This document shows, piece by piece, positions 41,402 to 64,000 of a stretch of DNA of 64,000 nt (positions are counted from its first letter, which is position 1; each line of letters opens with the position of its first letter). Under the pieces are notes generated by a model. That model made no database searches. It saw only the letters and a program-made list of their open reading frames with translations, and was not told where the DNA came from. The translations under genes and the position numbers were made by a program. This DNA comes from Closterium sp. NIES-65 (Eukaryota > Streptophyta > Zygnematophyceae > Desmidiales > Closteriaceae). The stretch is from positions 1,674,001 to 1,738,000 of the forward strand of contig CANXME010002317.1 of NCBI GenBank assembly GCA_948144175.1. Reading direction: 5' to 3'.

Positions 41402-42218
41402 GAACGAGCTTCTGTGGTTCTAGTGAATATGAACTAGTTTCTGTCCGTGGAAAGAACGCAGGAAAGAACGCCAATTCAGGAAGGTCTAACAAGCTACGAA
41501 GGCTTCCTGACTCTGAGGCTTTACCCTACCAAAGCTCTGGCTTTGTCCCCAAAGGAAGAAAGAATGAAATGAACATAGCGAGAGGTGAATGGGACTGGAG
41601 GAGGAGGTGACGGCTTCGACTAATCCTTGAAACTAGAACTGGGGTCTTCCCAATCTTGAAACTCGGGACCATCGTTCCTGTTACCACATTGTCACGCGAG
41701 ATGTTCGGCACTGCTCATCCTGTGTTCGACATGCTCGCGAACAGAACTTGTAATGAACAGTCAGAATGTTACGGTGTGGAATCTCTGACTGGCTGTGAGC
41801 AGTGTGACATCGTTTCCAGTTTCGCGATATTTGCATCGCCAGAATTTCCTACAGATTGCCAACGTTCCTCAAGAATCGAAACATCGCGAATCTGGAGTTT
41901 TCTTCAAATGTACCGCGCCTCATAGCGTATTTTCAGTTCGAAATGGAAGAGTGGGTGGGTGGAAAAGAGCGGGAACAGCTGACTTTCTAGACCGTATCGC
42001 CTTTCACGCGGCGTGTCACTTGAGTTGAGTGTTACGAATGCTTGCATTCGAACGCAAACTGACAATCGAGACGAGGAAGTATTAAGTAGGCACGAGGTAT
42101 GCTGGAATAAGCTCGAGATAAAGTGCATTCGTCCTTGTCAGGCCAGCGTCGCACCGTTGCCGCATTGACAGCCGCAGTCGCAGTCGCATACAATGTCGAA
42201 TTCGCGGTCGCAACTGCG
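41402..42218. other. Intergenic region between the LRR gene and element C
   Basis: This is the upstream region of the LRR gene (minus) and, before element C inserted, of the GCKR-like gene (plus). At 42150-42223 it is rich in GTCGCA/TCGCGG words. No gene or TATA box can be assigned with confidence. Confidence 0.5.
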
Positions 42219-42223
42219 GTCGC

Positions 42224-42777
42224 TCTGAGACTTAGACGTAGTGAGTACGTGACTTAGCAGGTCACGAAAGTAGCAGTAGCGGGCTTCAAACTGGATCTGA
42301 AAGTTGAGAAATCAGGTTGCTTTCCAACCCAGGTTGCAAACAGAAAGTTTCACTATGAAAAATTGATGCAATGAGGAAAACAGAACATGATATTTAAGCA
42401 ATCTGAAATCCGAATTTCAATGTGCGCCTCGCGTAACGCGCCTCGTCGCGAATCCGAATTTCGTAACAGTAACCGGCATTGAAAACCGAAATTCAAACTG
42501 AACCGTCGGTGAAACCGCCTTTCTTCAACTCCACCGAACACCGCCTCCAGAAAGGTTGGGAACATTCTGGCGGTCCAGAACGTTCTCCCTTCTCTTCCTC
42601 CTGAAACCCTCGTTTTCACCAGATCTTCCTCAGGATCTTTCACCTAACTCTTCCCACCGTCAGAACTCGTTATTCCAGCCTATTCTCTCCCACCGCCATA
42701 GGTAAGGCAATTTCCAAGTGTCCTGTTCTGTCGTTTTCATGCTCTAGAGTCGGTGCAGCGGCGAACCACTTCTAACA
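42224..42777 (-). repeat. 3' LTR of copia element C
   Basis: A 554-bp LTR with an equal-length partner at 47695-48248; about five substitutions (0.9%) by eye. The target duplication GTCGC lies at 42219-42223. The purine-rich minus-strand sequence CACAGGGGAGATT at 42778-42790 is the PPT. Confidence 0.92.
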
Positions 42778-42825
42778 ATCTCCCCTGTGGTTTGCTTCTG
42801 CCAACCTTAGATCTGAAAATCTTAA

Positions 42826-43962
42826 TCAGTGTTCCTCCACCCTGCTCCCCTGTAAGTCCTGCAAGGTACGCATCCCGACAAGGTACTTGCAGCGCTCGAA
42901 ATTAGCCTTCGGAAGGACCTTAGTAAGGAAGTCGGCTGCTTGATCTTCTGTGCGTACGAACTCAAAGGTAAATGCCTTTTTCTCTAGCTGTTCACGCACC
43001 CAATGATATTTAATGTCCATGTGCTTGGTCCGCCCGTGCCAGTTGTCGTTTTTCGCCAATGCTATGGCCGATTTGCTGTCAGATCTGATGGTTGTTGGAC
43101 CTTGCACACGTACTCCCATTTCTTGTAGCAATCGCCTTAGCCACACTCCTTCTTGGCATGCGTAGAATAACGCCATGTATTCCGCTTCCACGCTCGAGAG
43201 TGCAATGTCGTTCAGCTTCTTCCCTTGCCATGTGATTGCTGTCCCGCCTAGGAGAAAGACGTATCCAAAAGGTCCCTTCCTGTCCTTCTTGTCTGATGCA
43301 TGGGATGCATCAGCGTATCCGATTAACTCCATTGCTTCTTCTCCGCCTTCGTATAGTAGCCCCTCTTCTCCCCGTTGCTGCAGATAGGTGATTGTGCGCT
43401 GCATCTCCTTCCATTTGCGGCCTTCTGGCTGCAGCACGTTCTGCCCCAAGAAGCTGGCAGCATGTGCACCGTCTACCCGCATACAAGAGACAGGGTACAT
43501 CACCGATCCGACCCGTGACTGGTAAGCCTTCAATGCTTGCTCCTTGCTGCCCCACTGGATGAGTTCTTCTTCTGGATTGACTTCTTTCTCTGACAGGCTG
43601 CTGAGCGAAGTGGTCACTGCCTTGGTGCAGTCCCGTGTTCCAAACCTTTCTTGCAACCGATGAATATACTTCTTTTGGTAGAGTAACAGCTTCTTCCCTT
43701 CTCGGTCCCGCTCCAGGTTCATGCCAAGGAACAACGTGGCTCTCGGGATCTGCTTCACTTGAAAAACGGCTGCAAGGTGAGTACACACTTCCTCAACTCT
43801 GTCCTCCAAAGCTCCAGCCACTAGGATGTCGTCGACGTAGAGTAGGAGGTAGACTTTCTCCTCTCCTTCGCCTTTCCAGTAAAACGCCCTGTCGCATTGG
43901 CTTTTCTGAAATCCCCCTTCGAGTAGGCGTGCATCCATAGCCTTGTACCACTCTCGAGGGCT
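42826..43962 (-). CDS. pol: RT C-terminal part and RNase H of element C
   Basis: This copia RT end has LLYVDDILV (YVDD), followed by RNase H with IGYADASHASD, SSVEAEYMAL and DQAADFLTKVL, ending in TGA. The frame continues upstream through a TAG at 43963-43965. The context GLK-stop-SPREW indicates a former Gln codon. Confidence 0.9.
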   Translation of the reverse strand, partial: SPREWYKAMDARLLEGGFQKSQCDRAFYWKGEGEEKVYLLLYVDDILVAGALEDRVEEVCTHLAAVFQVKQIPRATLFLGMNLERDREGKKLLLYQKKYIHRLQERFGTRDCTKAVTTSLSSLSEKEVNPEEELIQWGSKEQALKAYQSRVGSVMYPVSCMRVDGAHAASFLGQNVLQPEGRKWKEMQRTITYLQQRGEEGLLYEGGEEAMELIGYADASHASDKKDRKGPFGYVFLLGGTAITWQGKKLNDIALSSVEAEYMALFYACQEGVWLRRLLQEMGVRVQGPTTIRSDSKSAIALAKNDNWHGRTKHMDIKYHWVREQLEKKAFTFEFVRTEDQAADFLTKVLPKANFERCKYLVGMRTLQDLQGSRVEEH

Positions 43963-43985
43963 CTATTTCAGCCCATAGAGCGCTT

Positions 43986-46900
43986 TCAGCAGTTTGCATT
44001 TCCTGTCAGTCCCATCCTCATTCCTGTAGGCTGATCCATGTAGATGTCCTCTTGAAGTTCTCCATAGAGGAAAGCGTTCTTGATATCAAGTTGAACCATG
44101 ATGTAGTTGCGTGCCGCAACGATCTTGAAGAGTGTCCGCGCTGTAGTCAATTTGCTGACTGGTGCATATGTCTCCGTGTAGTCGATCCCCTCCACTTGCG
44201 TATAACCTTTTGCCACCAGCCGTGCTTTGAACCTCTCCAGCTGCCCCTTATCCCCTGTTTTTATCTTGAAAATCCACTTGACGCCAACGGCATGCCTCCC
44301 TTCGGGCATTTGGACGAGTTTCCAAGTGCCTCTTTCCGCAAGAGTGTCCAACTCTTCTTGTATAGCTGCTTTCCACTGCTCCTTGTACGGTCCAGAGAGT
44401 GCTTCCGCAATGCTCAAGGGTTCATGCGGCAGATTGTAAGTCTCTCTCCTTTCCTTGGTAATCAACGCTGTCACCGTTGAGGTGAGGAGGAGGTGAGTGT
44501 GCACGTCTTTCCAGCATGTCATCAGGACCTGTTGGTATTTTATATTCGGTATCTTCGTCCGCTTCCCCCTTCCCAGCTCCTCTCCTTTCACCGAAGCATC
44601 ACTTGCACCCGTGTCTGCTGCCATCTCCCCTGCTTTCTCCGTGCTTGTGCCGTCTTCCTCTCTCCCAATAAGAATGGCTCCATCCTGCAGCAAGGTGTCA
44701 ATCTCTGCAGCTCCTTTGTCATTGTTGCTCGTCTCGAAAAATTCCCACGGGTCGCTTTTTCCCTCGGTACTTGACTGATCTGCTTGTTCAGCTTCATCCT
44801 CTCCAATGTCTCCATCTTTGTCGCTTGCTGATTTTGACAGAAGTGGAGTTGCAGGCGCCGCTTCCATATCACTGTTGTCGAGCTTATCCTCCGTTGGCTC
44901 CCACACCCAATCCACTCCAGCTTGGGTATGTTCTTCTTCATCTTCTTCCCCTTCGTTGTTCGTTGTCCCCAAGCCTTCGTTTTGGGCATCTTCAAGCAGT
45001 TCCTCCGCTCGTTGAGGTGTGGCAGGTGCTGTCCTTGGAGTTGTGCCCGTGTTGCTTGCCTTCCAGTCCACGTAGCTGAGGTTTTCGTAGAATGTGACAT
45101 CCCTGGTCGCCAGAACGATCCCAGTCTCCACGTCTTTAATAATCCAGCCTTTGCTCTCCGGGCATGTCCCTAAGTGCACCCCCCAACGTGCTCTTGGCAG
45201 GAGTTTGTGATCAGCTCCAGCAGAGGGCCTGTATTGCGTCATGCAGCCCCATACTCGAAGAAACTTCAGGTTAGGTTTCCGCTTGTAGAATGCATTGTGA
45301 GGTGTCTTGTCCGCTACAAGTCCCTTTGTCGGTAGGCGATTTTTCAGCCAGCAAGCCATACCCAGCGCGTCTCCCCAGTAGGTTAGAGGTAGCTTGCTGT
45401 CCGCTATCATGCTTCGCACGCTGTTGAGCAGTGTCCTGTTCACCCGTTCCGCAACACTATTGTGTTGAGGGGTATGGGGAATAGTACGCTGCCGTCGTAT
45501 TCCCTTGGCTTTCAGGTAGTCGTTGAACTCCTTGTTGATGAACTCCCCACCATTGTCAGTTCGAAGTACTTTCAGCTGCTTGCCGCTTTGCCGTTCAGCT
45601 TCCGCCAACCAGTCCACAAAGCTCGGAAAAACCTGAGTTTTATCCATAAGTTCCGTCACCCATGTGAGTCTTGTGCCGATGTCTGTGAACGTGACAAAGT
45701 ATCTGCTGCTATGTCGTGATGTGACTCTCATGGGACCGCATACATCCGCTGCTACCACTTCCATTGCCCCATATGGCTCCTTCGGCCCATGTCTTGGATG
45801 GGGAGCCTTGGTAGCTTTCCCTTCGATACATGAGTCGCACTTCGTGTGGGTTTCCTCAGCTCCAGTCACCTTCACTCCCGCTGCCATGTTTTTCTTCATC
45901 ATTTCCTTGATCCGTTGAGTGTTCGCATGCCCCATCCTTTTGTGCAGGAGATTGATATCAACCGCTTCCGCCGCTGCTGCTACGGGAAGCTTCAGCTGCT
46001 GCAGTTCGGTCACTGCAGTATTTTCCAGCATGGTACGTAGGTCTTCTCGGGCCTTCTTCCCCTCTTCAGGTTCAGGTTGATAGGTGACCTCCTTCAGCTT
46101 CATCTCGTAGAGTCCTTGAGTCCGTGCGCCTTCCGCTAGTAGTTGCCAGTCGGGACCGAACACCCACAGCTTTCCGTTGTCACTGAACGCCTTGCAACCA
46201 CTGCTGTCCAGTTGCGTCTGACTTATCAGGTTGAGGGACAGCTTCTCCACCAGGAGAACGTTGTCCATTTTCAGCTCCACATAGGGGCTCTGTAAAATGA
46301 GGTCCCCTTCTCCTTGCACTTGAAGTTTTCCTTCATCCCCGAGTAGGACGTAAGGGACTCCGGATTCCCGGTAGTCGCGTAGCCAATCAGCGCGGTGCGT
46401 CATGTGCTGTGTGCACCCGCTGTCCATAAACCAAGCCGTCTCCTTGAATCCTTTTGACAGCAGGCACACCTCGGATGCTCGAGCAACGTTGGCTTTGTGG
46501 GCGCCTCCAAGGATGGCGTCCACCTTTGGCGTTTCTTCCACTGCTGCAGGTGCCTCCATCAGGTTTGTCTTCGCTGCTGCTGCTGGTCTTTGTTGTTGCA
46601 GCTCCTTTCCTCGGAAGTTTCTGCTAAATCGGTTCTTGTAGCAATCGGAAGCTTTGTGCCCATATTTGCTGCAATGGTTACAATTTCCATTGAAACCTCC
46701 GCTTGCCTTGTAGCCTTCTCCACGCCTTGCATCGTTGTGTTGTTGCCACTGTCCTTTCCCTTTGTAGTTCCTTCCATTGGGGTTGGAATAACAGTCGGCA
46801 GCTTTGTGCCCCTTCTTCCCGTAGTTGTAGCAGTTGCCAAAATCCCTTGGTGTTGCAGTTGCATTCAGATTTGCAGGCCTGTTGACCTCTGCTGCCGTTG

Positions 46901-47672
46901 CCACTGCTTCCCTCCTTTTCAGGTCAGATTTGACCAGCTCCAGCGCTTGGAGGGTCTCGAGCAGCTGGGTCATATCCTTGGGCGTGTTGCAGGTAAGAAT
47001 TCCGATCTCTGCTGTCCACTCCTTGGGTAGGCCGCTGATGATGTATCCCATCATGTGCTTCTCTGATTCGGGCGCCCCCATTGCTGTGAGATCATCGTTG
47101 TAGCTCTTGGCTCGATTCACGTAGTCAATGATCTTCTCCGTTGGCTCCATTGCAAGCAGCAGCAGTTTCTTTCTCACTCCAGTCAAATTCGTGTCGCTCC
47201 GTCCGAGATATACCGCTTCCATGTATGCCCATGCACGTTGTGCTGAATTGATGTCGTCCGCAAACTGGTCCAGCCCCACAGTGATGGAGTCCGAAACTGA
47301 GTGACACAGTTGGAAGAAAGCTTGCAAACTTTTCTTCTTGTATGTCTTCTTCTCTTGTGCCGTTGCCGTTGCAGGTGGAGGTACTCCTTCCTCCGTCTCC
47401 TCGTCCGCTTTGTAGAGGGGCCAGATATCAACTTCTCTTGCCCTCCGCATGAACTTAAGTCGCCATGTGCTGTAGTTGTTGCCATTGAACCGTTGCGCCT
47501 CGCTCAGGCCAATCGTTGGCCTGGCCACCACGTGCCCTTGTGTAAGGGCCTCCAAGAGGGCTTGGACTTGGGGAACTTCAGCACTTACTGAAGAACCCGA
47601 GCTTGCCTCACCATCCCCATTCAGCATGATGCAGGAACTTGTTTTGGCCCTTCTTGAATGCTTGAAACGCAC
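43986..47672 (-). CDS. gag-pol: Gag, protease, integrase and RT N-terminal part of element C
   Basis: A frame of 1,228 codons. It has Gag (FNGNNYSTWRLKFMRRA; two CCHC-like knuckles, CYNYGKKGHKAADC and CNHCSKYGHKASDC), protease (WFMDSGCTQHM), GAG-pre-integrase (HKRMGHANTQRIKEM) and integrase (ADVCGP, LRTDNGGEF, NSVAERV). The start of RT follows (WKAAIQEELDTLAERGTW, VQLDIKNAFLYGEL). A small indel near 44020 shifts the frame before the YVDD part, giving an early stop. With the TAG at 43963 this makes element C non-autonomous now. Confidence 0.9.
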   Translation of the reverse strand: MRFKHSRRAKTSSCIMLNGDGEASSGSSVSAEVPQVQALLEALTQGHVVARPTIGLSEAQRFNGNNYSTWRLKFMRRAREVDIWPLYKADEETEEGVPPPATATAQEKKTYKKKSLQAFFQLCHSVSDSITVGLDQFADDINSAQRAWAYMEAVYLGRSDTNLTGVRKKLLLLAMEPTEKIIDYVNRAKSYNDDLTAMGAPESEKHMMGYIISGLPKEWTAEIGILTCNTPKDMTQLLETLQALELVKSDLKRREAVATAAEVNRPANLNATATPRDFGNCYNYGKKGHKAADCYSNPNGRNYKGKGQWQQHNDARRGEGYKASGGFNGNCNHCSKYGHKASDCYKNRFSRNFRGKELQQQRPAAAAKTNLMEAPAAVEETPKVDAILGGAHKANVARASEVCLLSKGFKETAWFMDSGCTQHMTHRADWLRDYRESGVPYVLLGDEGKLQVQGEGDLILQSPYVELKMDNVLLVEKLSLNLISQTQLDSSGCKAFSDNGKLWVFGPDWQLLAEGARTQGLYEMKLKEVTYQPEPEEGKKAREDLRTMLENTAVTELQQLKLPVAAAAEAVDINLLHKRMGHANTQRIKEMMKKNMAAGVKVTGAEETHTKCDSCIEGKATKAPHPRHGPKEPYGAMEVVAADVCGPMRVTSRHSSRYFVTFTDIGTRLTWVTELMDKTQVFPSFVDWLAEAERQSGKQLKVLRTDNGGEFINKEFNDYLKAKGIRRQRTIPHTPQHNSVAERVNRTLLNSVRSMIADSKLPLTYWGDALGMACWLKNRLPTKGLVADKTPHNAFYKRKPNLKFLRVWGCMTQYRPSAGADHKLLPRARWGVHLGTCPESKGWIIKDVETGIVLATRDVTFYENLSYVDWKASNTGTTPRTAPATPQRAEELLEDAQNEGLGTTNNEGEEDEEEHTQAGVDWVWEPTEDKLDNSDMEAAPATPLLSKSASDKDGDIGEDEAEQADQSSTEGKSDPWEFFETSNNDKGAAEIDTLLQDGAILIGREEDGTSTEKAGEMAADTGASDASVKGEELGRGKRTKIPNIKYQQVLMTCWKDVHTHLLLTSTVTALITKERRETYNLPHEPLSIAEALSGPYKEQWKAAIQEELDTLAERGTWKLVQMPEGRHAVGVKWIFKIKTGDKGQLERFKARLVAKGYTQVEGIDYTETYAPVSKLTTARTLFKIVAARNYIMVQLDIKNAFLYGELQEDIYMDQPTGMRMGLTGNANC

Positions 47673-47680
47673 TATAACCA

Positions 47681-47692
47681 GCTCTGATACCA
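47681..47692 (-). promoter_or_regulatory. Primer binding site of element C
   Basis: Minus-strand TGGTATCAGAGC, complementary to initiator tRNA-Met, two bases from the LTR. Confidence 0.92.
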
Positions 47693-47694
47693 GC

Positions 47695-48248
47695 TCTGAG
47701 ACTTAGACGTAGCGAGTACGTGACTTAGCAGGTCACGAAAGTAGCAGTAGCGGGCTTCAAACTGGATCTGAAAGTTGAGAAATCAGGTTGCTTTCCAACC
47801 CAGGTTGCAAACAGAAAGTTTCACTAAGAAAAATTGATGGAATGAGGAAAACAGAACATGATATTTAAGCAATCTGAAATCCGAATTTCAATGTGCGCCT
47901 CGCGTAACGCGCCTCGTCGCGAATCCGAATTTCGTAACAGTAACCGGCATTGAAAACCGAAATTCAAACTGAACCGTCGGTGAAACCGCCTTTCTTCAAC
48001 TCCACCGAACACCGCCTCCAGAAAGGTTGGGAAAATTCTGGCGGTCCAGAACGTTCTCCCTTCTCTTCCTCCTGAAACCCTCGTTTTCACCAGCTCTTCC
48101 TCAGGATCTTTCACCTAACTCTTCCCACCGTCAGAACTCGTTATTCCAGCCTATTCTCTCCCACCGCCATAGGTAAGGCAATTTCCAAGTGTCCTGTTCT
48201 GTCGTTTTCATGCTCTAGAGTCGGTGCAGCGGCGAACCACTTCTAACA
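47695..48248 (-). repeat. 5' LTR of copia element C
   Basis: Partner of 42224-42777, followed by the target duplication GTCGC at 48249-48253. The insertion is 37 bp upstream of the ATG at 48286. Confidence 0.92.
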
Positions 48249-48285
48249 GTCGCACGAGCTCCCTCTCACAGAGCGACCGAATGAG

Positions 48286-62000
<13,715 letters not shown>

Positions 62001-62359
62001 ACATCTGAGGAGGGGTACGAGAAAGGGGACGAAGATCACAGTGAGGGGAGTGAGTGGGAGTCAGTGGATGGGGATGAAACAGAGCATCTGCTTCACGAAG
62101 TCAGTAGAATATACATCCAGGCTGATATAACAAATTCTCTACAACAATGCTGCATTCCATCACTAAGCAATAAGCTGATTTACCCTGAACAACCCTTGGG
62201 TTGCATTGCACCTATAGCTCACCATACCGGTAACGACTGTTTTGGGAAATAATATTCTCCATGCAATGAGCAGGAATCGAAAACGTAGACGTTGGATGAA
62301 TCATCTCATACCGTTTGACATTTCAAAAAGGCAAGTCTAAAGAGGATCATGATCAAAAT

Positions 62360-62425
62360 CAGTATGAACCTGCAACCCATACATGTCTCTCACACCCTCA
62401 GACGCAATCTCGCCACGCCCTTTAA
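62360..62425 (-). pseudogene. Detached 3' end of the second LRR gene
   Basis: The minus strand encodes the equivalent of the last residues of the first LRR gene (GVRDMYGLQVHTDFD-like), separated from the rest by the MITE at 62426. Confidence 0.82.
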
Positions 62426-62686
62426 AGCCGGCGGCCCAAATTGTTCATGCTTTTAAAAGTTGACCAGAGGGAGTTTTTCTGGTGTGGGCTTTGGCGAGAG
62501 TTTCCGATTTCGTCTAGGTTCGTTTTTTTCGCGAGACCCAGCCAACCCTCGGTTTCCCCCCTGGTGAGTGAATCTGTCTTCGAAAGTCCCAAATTGCAAG
62601 TGCGTGACTTTCAAAAGCTTGGACACTCAACTTCGTCAAGTTTTTAAAAACTTGACCCTCGCGGCCCGCAATTTGGGACGCGGGCT
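62426..62686. mobile_element. TTAA-flanked MITE, 261 bp
   Basis: TIRs AGCCGGCGGCCCAAATTG and AGCCCGCGTCCCAAATTG (two mismatches in 18) are flanked by TTAA at 62422-62425 and 62687-62690. The TTAA target and size fit a piggyBac-type non-autonomous element. It has an internal CAAGTTTTTAAAAACTTG palindrome and no ORF. Confidence 0.88.
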
Positions 62687-64000
62687 TTAACACTCAAGCT
62701 GTGTAGCATCTTGAGCTGGGTGAAATCCTCCGACAGAGCAGCCAACTCCTTGCATCCATCCAGGTTTAGTTTCTTGAGCCAACTCAACTGTCCAAATTGG
62801 CATGGCAGGGAGCGTATGGCTGTGCGGCTGAGATTCAGCTCATGAAGGCAGGAAAGCTGGGTGAGAGAAGCAGGGAGTTGGGTGAGGGATGAGCACTTGG
62901 CCAAATTCAGCTGACGAAGTCGAGATATCGCCCCGATGCCCTCTGGAAGAGAGGACAGCTTGGGTGCATGCATTTCAACGGATGTCAGCGACTGAAGCTT
63001 GGTGAAAATCTCTGGTAGCTCTGTTAACTCCTCAGCCCGCTGAATCTCCAGCCGCCTCAGCCGCCGCAACGCCGAACCAAATCCTTCCGGAAGCTTCTTC
63101 ATGCGAGCGGTGCTACAGATGATCAAGCTGCGAAGATTAACCAGCAGCTCCAAAGGTAACGGGAATCTCTCTGCCTCTCCGATCAACACCAGCTGTAAGA
63201 GGTCCAGAGACGGCAGAGTCAGACCAGAGGCCAGTCCACCCGTAAGCCCTACACCCGTTACTACCAATTCTCTCAGCTTTGGCAGTTCTGGAATTTCCAG
63301 CGAAGGGATGGGCCGCTTGAAGCTTCCTAGCGAAAGAAACTCGAGGACACAGGGGAAGGATGTAGATACTTGTGCTAACTGGGGTAGCTTGGCAAATGCC
63401 AAGGTTTTGAGCCTTGTAAGGTTGGCCAAGGTGGTGGGGATTGAAGTAAGGCTGCTGCAGTCGACAACTTTCACAACCTCTAGGTCGACAAGGTCAGAGA
63501 CAGATTCTGGAAGCTTCTTAATCTTAGGGCAGGCCTGGATTGTCAATTCCCGCAGGTTACTCAGCTTCCCCACGTCCTTTGGAAGTTCATCTAGTATCAA
63601 ACAGTCGGTGAGACGGAGACTTGTGAGGGAAGAAAGCCGCGTGGAGGAGGATGGAAACAGCTGCTCCGACTTATTCTCAGTCAGGCAAAAGGTGTGGAGA
63701 TTGGTGAGGGAGCCTATGTCGTTTGGAAGCATCGGGTACGACGTGTTGAGGATACACAAGGAGTTGAGTGCGGTGAGAAAACCGAAATTATCAGGCAGAT
63801 CGTAGAGGTCGTGGCAGAAGGACAGGCAAAGGGTTTCTAGGGATGTCAGCTGGTAGAACGAATCTGGAAGATTCCAGAGAGGCAGGGAGTTCAGCGTCAG
63901 AGTTTTCAAAGCGGGCAGATTTCCAAAGTCTTCACACAGGCTGCCCACCTCGCACGCTAAAATCGTCAGCTGCTCCAGGCAGCTTAGAGCAGTAAACTGT
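62644..64000 (-). CDS. Leucine-rich-repeat protein (partial; N terminus beyond window, C terminus altered by MITE)
   Basis: This frame is open from the window edge to TAA in the MITE. It is a close paralogue of the F-box/LRR gene at 38984-41401, with the same LRR order (LKTLTLNSLPLWNLPDSF, LDELPKDVGKLSNLREL, MKKLPEGFGSALRRL, LTQLPASLTQLSCLHELNLS). The MITE replaces the conserved last 22 or so residues with about a dozen element-encoded ones. Whether it also has the F-box cannot be seen. Confidence 0.85.
   Translation of the reverse strand, partial: QFTALSCLEQLTILACEVGSLCEDFGNLPALKTLTLNSLPLWNLPDSFYQLTSLETLCLSFCHDLYDLPDNFGFLTALNSLCILNTSYPMLPNDIGSLTNLHTFCLTENKSEQLFPSSSTRLSSLTSLRLTDCLILDELPKDVGKLSNLRELTIQACPKIKKLPESVSDLVDLEVVKVVDCSSLTSIPTTLANLTRLKTLAFAKLPQLAQVSTSFPCVLEFLSLGSFKRPIPSLEIPELPKLRELVVTGVGLTGGLASGLTLPSLDLLQLVLIGEAERFPLPLELLVNLRSLIICSTARMKKLPEGFGSALRRLRRLEIQRAEELTELPEIFTKLQSLTSVEMHAPKLSSLPEGIGAISRLRQLNLAKCSSLTQLPASLTQLSCLHELNLSRTAIRSLPCQFGQLSWLKKLNLDGCKELAALSEDFTQLKMLHSLSVKARVPNCGPRGSSF

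Noticed and set aside
2641..43965. A nuclear genetic code with UAG/UAA read as Gln
   Set aside because: TAG ends the ArsS-like protein at the family-typical place in both copies (20188, 25998), and it ends secreted gene copy 2 at the position of TGA in copy 1. Standard code with lesions or readthrough is simpler. The stop bias is kept as a finding.

Overview
The window is eukaryotic nuclear DNA. Genes are split into many short exons with GT-AG borders, there is a plant-type tRNA-His gene, and there are Ty1/copia retrotransposons primed by initiator tRNA-Met, MITE-like elements and very long microsatellites. Protein families and retroelement types fit a green-plant lineage organism, perhaps a streptophyte alga or early-diverging plant; the species is not identifiable from the sequence. 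There are no bacterial operons, CRISPR arrays or replication origins.

Layout. 1-17.4 kb is a nest of copia elements: element E (old, broken) is interrupted by element A (plus strand, LTRs about 99.6% identical) and by element B (minus strand, 888-bp LTRs, 5-bp target duplication AGTAC). A decayed copia fragment D follows. 18.3-31 kb holds a tandem segmental duplication. Each copy has a gene for a secreted Cys-rich protein ending in Arg-Arg-bounded 15-residue repeats, next to the 3' half of an ArsS-like radical SAM gene (minus strand). The second copy continues to a nearly whole ArsS-like gene at 26.0-37.7 kb, with an hAT-like MITE in one intron. A tRNA-His gene (38.65 kb) and an F-box/LRR gene (39.0-41.4 kb, minus) follow. 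Copia element C (42.2-48.25 kb) is inserted 37 bp upstream of the start codon of a plus-strand gene of the GCKR/MurQ double-SIS family (48.3-62 kb). The right edge carries part of a second LRR gene whose 3' end is disrupted by a TTAA-flanked MITE.

Two features stand out. First, nearly every exon of both large host genes exists in several tandem copies (typically 2-7), often with splice sites and phase preserved. Second, a dispersed family of short perfect palindromes, TTTTGAG-NNNN-CTCAAAA with a self-complementary core (TCGA, GCGC, ACGT or AATT), recurs from 18 to 62 kb outside the retrotransposons. Nearly every copy sits exactly between the two halves of a local direct duplication. I read this as the footprint of an undescribed duplication or insertion process that may have generated the exon arrays.

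Exon borders were assigned by eye from splice motifs, reading phase and remembered family similarity. No alignment or search was run.
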